NCBI GenBank assembly: GCA_963978545.1
Contig: OZ021727.1
Coordinates: 17,992,743-18,056,742 of the forward strand
From: Linyphia triangularis
Taxonomy: Eukaryota > Arthropoda > Arachnida > Araneae > Linyphiidae
DNA: 64,000 bases
Reading direction: 5' to 3'
Shown: in pieces, positions 57,856 to 64,000 of the stretch
Layout of the letters: the number at the start of each line of letters is the position of its first letter
Numbering within the stretch: position 1 is the first letter of the stretch
Position numbers and translations under genes: made by a program
Notes under the pieces: generated by a model
Databases searched by the model: none
The model's input: only the letters and a program-made list of their open reading frames with translations
What the model was told of the DNA's origin: nothing

Positions 57856-59904
57856 TTACTTTATTATTACTTTAAGCCATTATTCATTATTTTACTTTTG
57901 TATTATGAAAAAATAAAAACTACAATATAATTTGTTAATTAGGATGCTAATTTATAAAATACACATATTTTACAACATGCTCTAATAATTTAAGATTTCT
58001 CCATTAATTAGAAGAAAAAAAAAACCTCAGTGTATCAGAAAACTTAATATCAACAAAACACAAACAGTGACAAAAAAATCGATTTAAAGTTTTCATTTCT
58101 TAAGAAGATTATACTATCATCCAGCATAAAATGTCGTATAATTCATTAGAAAACGTAGATACAGTTTTAAAATTTCGCAAGCGTATGCGTATTTAGAAAC
58201 TTCTAAATTAAAATTATAGCAAATAAAAAATTGGAAAATTTTGAAATTTGTAGTGTAGAGATAGAGAGAGTGTTAGGCACCCCTACTACAGAATGCTAGA
58301 CGAAATCTTAAATAGTAAATGATTTTGGTTCTCACTTTGACTTCATTTTAAAAGTGTGATAATTATAAACACAAACCTAACTAATATCGAAGCAACTGTA
58401 GTTTTACAATTGATACTTAATTTTTAGATTTTAAAAAACAACTGCAAGTTTCTATAAAATAATACATTGCCCATTCACCTGATAAAAATAAATTATACCA
58501 TTGATAATACAAAAATATGCTCTAATCTTTAAATACATATTTGGATGTTTATATTTAAAAATGTTTTGAGTAAAATCTGCTTTTAGGTATTTAGTTTATG
58601 GTTAAAAAAAAAAAAAAATAAGCAAATGTTATTTATGAAATTACTACTACACATAACTTTTTTACAGTTTTAACTTTTTTTTTTATCCTAAATAAATAGT
58701 TATTTGAATGAAAAATTTCAGTTCTTCTGATATTATATAAATATATGTCCATTGTCTTATCTTATAAATGTACCATTGACTTCAAATCTACTAGTGTACG
58801 GTAATATTAAAATAGTTCAAGGTTTACAAAAGATATTAAACAATTTCTGTGACAAACAATTGGAAGTTTCTTTTAATTTATCTGCTATTGAAATTCTAAA
58901 CTAAGTAAAACATTTTCTACGACAGATAATTTTATATTTGATACTTCATAAAATATAATTTAAATAAGTGATACATTTCTTTGTTTAATAGTACTAAACA
59001 TTTCTGAAATTATTCAATATTTACAAACATTTGTTCTTTTATAAAGAAGAAGGAAAAAAAAAAAAAGGAAAAAAAAAAATAATTGAACTAAAAAATTTAG
59101 GTTAGGCGATATAAAAAATAGTTTCTAATTCCATTTGGATCGAGATTTTGAAATGAAAAGTGTCTGAAAAAGCACGCATAATGGTTTTAACTTATTTATT
59201 TTAAATTACGATATGACGTAATTCCGTTAAACAACACTATAATAAATCAGACAAAGGATTTTTGTTTTATATTACAAAAATTTAGTAACAGTTGATAAAA
59301 TTCGGGGAAAAAAAAAAAAAACAAAAAAAAAAAAAAAAACATGAGAAATATTTCATCAAAGCTTTTTTCGCTATTCAATTAAATTTTTCTTGATATTTTG
59401 TCAAACCAAATGTTCACAATGGATATCTATTAACGTAGTATATATTTTGCCAGAATGTTAATTCAGCTATTGTGTTTTTGTGCATCGCATAGGTAGGAAA
59501 TAATTACTTAACAATACAGGTCTCTAACTTGTGTTTGAAAAATTTACCATTTGCGATCATAATTTTTTTATTTTAATTAGAAAAACTAGCAAATTTGGTG
59601 ATTTTTTAGTGTTATTTTTGTCAATGTATATATTTAAAAAAAAATTGACAATTTGGTGAGCTTGGTTACAAAAAGCAGTGACCAATCACTAGCTTTGGAA
59701 ACAAATGAAACCCGGAGACAAAACCTAATCTTTCTATAAGCGTATCAGTAAATGCAGTGCTAAAGTTAAATATTTTACGATTAAGATTAATAAGTATCGC
59801 ACATGCGTCCTTTAATTTATATCGCTTCACTTAACTAGGCAATTTCATTGTTATATAAATATACGAGTTATTGCTATTAAATACGATTTTCATTGTTGAA
59901 AGAA
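57131..59904. other. AT-rich non-coding DNA with microsatellites
   Basis: An A run followed by (TA)n at 57763-57851, A-rich tracts at 59051-59080 and 59306-59340. Small open frames at 57509-57930 are unassigned. No gene or SINE seen in almost 3 kb. Confidence 0.45.
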
Positions 59905-60070
59905 GTTCGTTTTTCATCTTCTTATCCTTTTGTTATATTTTTACCGGAATTTCGTCGATGAGGATGTGGAAATAAGTGAAAAGGAATCGATTTTTTTCCC
60001 ACCCCAAATCTATACTTTTATTACTTCATAATACATATCGGATAACTGAAAATAAAAAGAATATATTGAA
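59905..60070. repeat. Remnant of dispersed repeat related to 24470-24900
   Basis: Shares 'ggaatttcg', 'gaatcgat' with a T run, 'ctatacttttattac' and 'ggtaa/ggataactgaaa' with the other locus in the same order. Old and eroded; the family is not known. Confidence 0.4.
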
Positions 60071-60179
60071 ACATTTTTTCGGTATTTATAAAAGGGAATT
60101 GACAACGGCAACAAACGTTATAAAAAAACAGTATTTTTATGGCATTTCATGTTAAAAGTGATCATAGTAAAAGAATGAA

Positions 60180-60735
60180 ATAATATAACCCATAAAAATA
60201 AAGTTTTTAATATAAATCCCTTACATGCATTGCCAATTTTTATATTCATTAACTAAGCGCCGATTCTGTAAACAGGGCGTGCTTTGTGTTTGCATCTAAT
60301 TTTAAATATCAAAAACATTTCTATCAGCAAAATGTGCGGCAAACTACGTTTCAAAAATTTATTAAAAATGAACGTGAATTTATGCACTTTCATCCAAATA
60401 TCTTTTATTTATTCTGATTAAAACAATTTTATTATTAATTAATTTATTTATTAAAACAATTTTGGCAATAGGAAAGAGTTTCTTCAACAGTCGGTTAAAT
60501 GCTATTTTAGCGTGATTGGATAACGGCAAGTTGGTTTATTAGTAATCCGTGAAAGCTACCTTTTAGTGACAGTTGCAGCGGCCAAAATATAATAGAATGC
60601 ATTGCCATCGACATCGAATCTATCTACCAAGTTTAAGCTCGATTAGATGACGGCAAGAGGCTTGATTAGGCATCCGCCGATTTGCTCGCCATCGAAAAAC
60701 ATACACACAAAATCGAAGCTATTATAAAAGATTTA
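60180..60735 (+). mobile_element. MITE-D copy 7 (near full length)
   Basis: Starts 'aatataacccataaaaataa' and 'aatcccttacatgcattgcc', then 'aacgtgaatttatgcac', 'ttattctgattaaaac', 'aataggaaagagtttcttc', 'ggcaagttggtttatt', 'agtgacagttgc', 'gccatcgacatcgaatct' and 'gattaggcatccg', and ends 'gaagctattataaaag'. Same orientation and order as the copy at 26402. Confidence 0.9.
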
Positions 60736-61972
60736 AAAAACCATTATAATTACTAGTATAAAGGTCAAGATACGAGATGTTTGTGTTAATAGGTTTCAAC
60801 TATTGCATCACTTAAATCTTATAAGGAATAATGCCATCTTTTTCACTCCCAAATGCATATACCTTGCCACTGGGGTATACATACAACCCCTTCAGATAGC
60901 AACTAAAACTAAAGCAACAAGAATAACGCGGGGAGGAAGAAAAAGAGAAGGGGAAGGGGGGGGGGAGAAAAAACTGGAAAAATCTGGAAAGTTTCGGAAA
61001 CACGAAGCAGCGAGGGAGGATTAGGTCTATCCATCACCCCAACCCATGTGGGAAAAGAGAAGACTTTTATGCGGGGGAGGTAGAGGTGGGGGTAGAGATA
61101 AGCCCCTCCGTCTGCTAGTGATTGCAGCCCCGGGTTGGTGGTAGTATTGGAAAACGATTCTCTCTCCTCAACTTTCTTCCTGCCCCCTTTAATGCTGCCA
61201 ACCGTCATCGCTACCCCAGGAAATAGGGAAGGAACCGAACATGCCGCCACCCGTGGAATCGCTCGAGACGTGTCTCTGCTGGGGTCTTTTTCTTAGATGG
61301 AGAGGAGAAAAATCATTTCTCTTCTTGCTCCTCTTCCATCCCTAGCATCCTTCTCTCTCTTTTTTTTCTCTCTTGGCGTTTTTTTTTTTTTATGTTCGTT
61401 GTCTCGCCTGTATGTTTTGTTTGCGCCGTACAGGTTGTTTTTGCTGTTGGTTGTCGTGTTTGTCCTGTGTCCCCTTTTTCCTGCTTTGTCTTGTTTCCAC
61501 CCCCCTCCTCCCTTTCTCTTCCCTCCCGGTTTTTGTGTCACATCCGGCGTTTTTCCGGAATGCTTGAGTGAGGAATTCGTTATTTCTGCGACTTTTTTTC
61601 TTCTTTTTATTGCGTGTGTGATGAGTTTTTGTTGGTATTGTGATCCTTTGTTTAACTCTCTCTCAGCTCTTAGGTGTTTCAAACTGTGCATTGGGAGTGT
61701 AGGAAGGGAGGGGGTAATGGTACACTCTTCTTGTGAGATGCGCTTCCTTCATGCTAATCACTTCGTATCATCATACCTTCACCTTATCATTTTGTATCCT
61801 CATCTCTATTTCTTATATCCAAACAAATTTGGTTCAAACCATATTCTTTACCTTGGAACAAAACATATACTTTCATTGAAACACGTCGAGTCCTAAAGCA
61901 AGAACTGTGTTAAATTAAGAGCTTTTCATCGAAAAAAATATTGCTATTTAATTTATTCATTATGTTAAAACA
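60736..61972. other. Non-coding with purine- and pyrimidine-rich blocks
   Basis: 60900-61260 is purine-rich or GC-rich (poly-G at 60957-60965). 61290-61700 is T/C-rich and yields a 199-codon plus-strand open frame (61297-61896) whose product is phenylalanine/leucine/serine low complexity. I do not accept it as a gene. It could be regulatory. Confidence 0.35.
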
Positions 61973-62177
61973 TACTAATATGGATTGCTATTACTAATAT
62001 GGATTGCTATTACTAATATGGATTAATATTACTAATATGGATTAATATTACTAATAGGGATTAATATTACTAATAGGGATTAATATTACTAATATGGATT
62101 AATATTACTAATATGGATTAATATTACTAATATGGATTATTATTACTAATATGGATTACTATTACTAATATGGATTT
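61973..62177. repeat. 19-bp tandem array, 10.7 units
   Basis: The unit TACTAATATGGATTAATAT is repeated in register, with variants 'gattgctat', 'agggattaatat', 'gattattat' and 'gattactat'. The variants sit in blocks of two, which suggests growth by two-unit steps. Confidence 0.97.
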
Positions 62178-62654
62178 TCGCAGAATCTGGAAGAAATGCA
62201 TGCTTTTACTTGATAATTATAAAGTCTAGTTGCAAAAATGTCTTTTAAAGATTTATTATTACGTATTTTTAAATAATTAAAATTATTAAAATCAGTTATT
62301 TTAGAAAATTCCCTTAATATTATCATCGTCTATATTTCTTTACTTCAGAACCATATAGGGCTAAGAAACAATCGAGAAACTTTATAAAATTATAAAAAAT
62401 GTAATCCTATTCCAATAGGACTTTATATAAAGCACTGTCATAACTATCTATAAATACATAAGAACATTTCTTAAGTGAGTAGTGATGTTACAGTTCGAAA
62501 AAAATAAAAAATAAAAATTAAGACATATAGTTTGTAATAAAACAAAATTCATCGAGTTTGGACTGCGGCTTGTATAGTTCTGAGATAAAAGTGTGTCCCG
62601 TCTTAATATAATAAAATCATTTTTGTTCTCGATTCATTTTAATTGTAGAGCAAG
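62178..62654. other. AT-rich non-coding DNA
   Basis: Nothing recognised. Confidence 0.45.
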
Positions 62655-62932
62655 TTAACCCACTGACGGTCATGCACGTATATATGCGTATTTGATCCCC
62701 AGTTTTTCCAGCTATACACAACATTTTTAAAATTATAAATAAAATTTAAAATAAAATATTTTTTAAATATTTTTATTAGGATGATAGTTCATAATATATC
62801 TACAATAAAACAAATAAAAATGATTTAAAAAAAAATTATATATTTGAATTAGAAATACAATATAAAAATTATTGCAGGGAACACAACTATAGAATTTCAC
62901 CCATCCCCTTGACTGTCAGTGGAGCTATTTAT
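62655..62932. mobile_element. Possible eroded piggyBac-like TIR element
   Basis: The left end TTAACCCACTGACGGTCA is matched by the right-hand 'tgactgtcagtgg' in inverted orientation, but the right outer end reads 'agctat' rather than 'gttaa'. The interior is AT-rich with the palindromic 'gcacgtatatatgcg'. Only one TTAA is present, so the assignment is tentative. Confidence 0.45.
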
Positions 62933-63458
62933 AAATACTACTTTCTTCAAATTTGGTAATGAAAGTGTCCCCCATGGGCAAATAATAACTTTACTGCATG
63001 AAAACTAGTAGGTTTGAATATAGGGAATCTAATAGAGGAAAGGAAAAAAAAAAAAAGGAAAAAAAAAAAGGGGGAGAGCTAAGAAATATTTAGTAGCAAT
63101 TTTTTTTTTTTTTAATGTTTAAATAATGCCTAAATAGAAAAGCATCTGCAATAATTATTTTACAATGATCAATTTTACAATGAAAACAGTTCAAGAATTT
63201 GGTTCTTTTACTTTGTTTTCATTAATTCAATGTTTTTTCGTAGGCATTGCTCAGCCTCTTTAGTAATTATGCAGTCTTTTTCAACACAGAATTACGTCAA
63301 TACAATACCCCCTCTAACCAACTATTTAAAAAGAACAGAGTCAAAACAAAAGAAGCCAGGTAAAAAAAAAATACATGTTTAAGAAAAGAAAGTGAAGAAT
63401 TGACAAGCAAAAGTAAAACGGGAACGAAAAATTAGCGTCCGATTAATTAATTACTTAC
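62933..63458. other. AT-rich DNA up to the candidate exon donor
   Basis: A-rich tracts at 63040-63070. On the minus strand a consensus GTAAGT donor sits at 63458-63453. TTAATTAATTA overlaps the intron side. Confidence 0.4.
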
Positions 63459-63591
63459 CGGTTCGCAATCGAATTTAATCGCTAATCCTTCATTCGAAAG
63501 AGCACGTGACGAGCCACAACCAATAAACAACGTCGGAGTGTTTAATTTTAATTCTCTGTGACCCGCTAAAACCACTAATTGCTTGCGAGCA
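63459..63591 (-). CDS. Candidate internal exon, unknown protein (hypothesis)
   Basis: On the minus strand a T-rich tract and 'cacttcattag' acceptor precede 133 nt: one base completing a codon, then 44 open codons ending CCG directly before a consensus GTAAGT donor. The peptide contains ARKQLVVLAGHRELKLNTPT, then LFIGCGSSRALSNEGLAIKF and DCEP. It reads like globular protein, with mixed hydrophobic and charged residues and no low complexity. It is not a LIM domain or homeodomain, and I do not recognise a family. Orientation is the same as Lim1. The GC content exceeds that of its flanks. The alternative is a non-coding regulatory block: CACGTG and several TAAT words overlap it. Confidence 0.37.
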
Positions 63592-64000
63592 CTAATGAAG
63601 TGATAAAAAAAAAATTACCAGCAGAGACTTTTAGCAAACACAAATTAGCACCAAAACACCAGAGCTAATTTTTTCATTATCATCCCCCCCCCCCCTCACC
63701 ATCTCCGAAAAAAGCGCAACACCACGAAATACACACATTTTTCCTTTTAAAACATTTTTTAGTTCATGCATACCAAGCTTCTGTGTTTTAACGCTAAATA
63801 AAACGGATGATTATAATTATAATCGCATAAAAACAGAACTAATTTTTTTTTATTCTAACATCCTCCCACCTCTAATTCTTACTTAGGTGAAAGATAAAAA
63901 GTTATTTTTTTAGGGGAGGGAGGGGGGGGGGGGCGTTGAAGGCGCTGCTGAAACCGCAAAAGAACGCCTTACCCATCTAATGATAATAACACATAACGAA
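63592..64000. other. AT-rich DNA at window edge
   Basis: Poly-C at about 63685-63694 and poly-G at about 63919-63930. 'caaattagcacc' and 'gagctaatttt' homeodomain-like words near 63640-63675. No gene seen. Confidence 0.4.

Noticed and set aside
61297..61896. 199-codon open frame, the longest in the window
   Set aside because: The product is F/L/S/P low complexity from a T/C-rich tract, overlapped by a lysine/arginine-rich frame on the other strand. No domain or splice support.

Overview
This is AT-rich eukaryotic DNA. I read it as an arthropod genome, perhaps a chelicerate, but the species cannot be fixed from sequence alone. The signs are one recognisable, intron-flanked homeobox exon, very sparse coding content, dense tRNA-derived SINEs and MITEs, long A/T tracts, microsatellites and many long poly-G or poly-C runs. 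There are no bacterial operons, no CRISPR array and no intact viral or transposase gene.

The one gene I can name with confidence is a LIM-homeobox gene of the Lim1 (Lhx1/Lhx5) class. A single 190-nt internal exon lies on the minus strand at 33563-33752. It carries the end of homeodomain helix 3 and the start of the C-terminal region. I could not find its neighbouring exons, so most of the window is probably Lim1 intron or gene-desert DNA. Two short spliced-exon-like open frames are proposed as hypotheses: 63459-63591 (minus) and 31874-31987 (plus, or minus in another reading). They were found from splice signals and I cannot assign them to a family.

Mobile elements dominate the rest. SINE-A is a tRNA-derived SINE with about ten copies, many with exact target-site duplications (TSDs), one of them dimeric. 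SINE-B is a second tRNA-derived family with at least six copies or fragments, and it shares the AACCAACC 3' tail of SINE-A. A non-autonomous repeat of about 550 bp (called MITE-D here) has seven copies. Single or paired elements include a 1.0-kb foldback TIR element with TA flanks, a 2.1-kb hAT-like element with an exact 8-bp TSD, a piggyBac-like MITE bounded by TTAA, a 651-bp element with nearly identical 112-bp TIRs, two copies of a 200-bp palindromic MITE (one 116 bp upstream of the Lim1 exon), a 219-bp TIR element and a possible solo LTR with a TATA promoter.

Tandem repeats include a 346-bp duplication (364-1045), a 150-bp array interrupted by a SINE (2387-3085), a 220-240-bp array (42721-43830), a 25-bp array (52971-53345), a three-monomer higher-order array (53745-54355) and a 19-bp array (61973-62177). 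Between the repeats are islands richer in G+C and in homeodomain, POU, CRE or E-box-like words (for example 13180-13490, 20440-21060, 22000-22450, 23540-24160, 25620-26000, 30100-30620, 46085-46500, 48120-48400). These are candidate cis-regulatory elements of the Lim1 locus, which is inference only.
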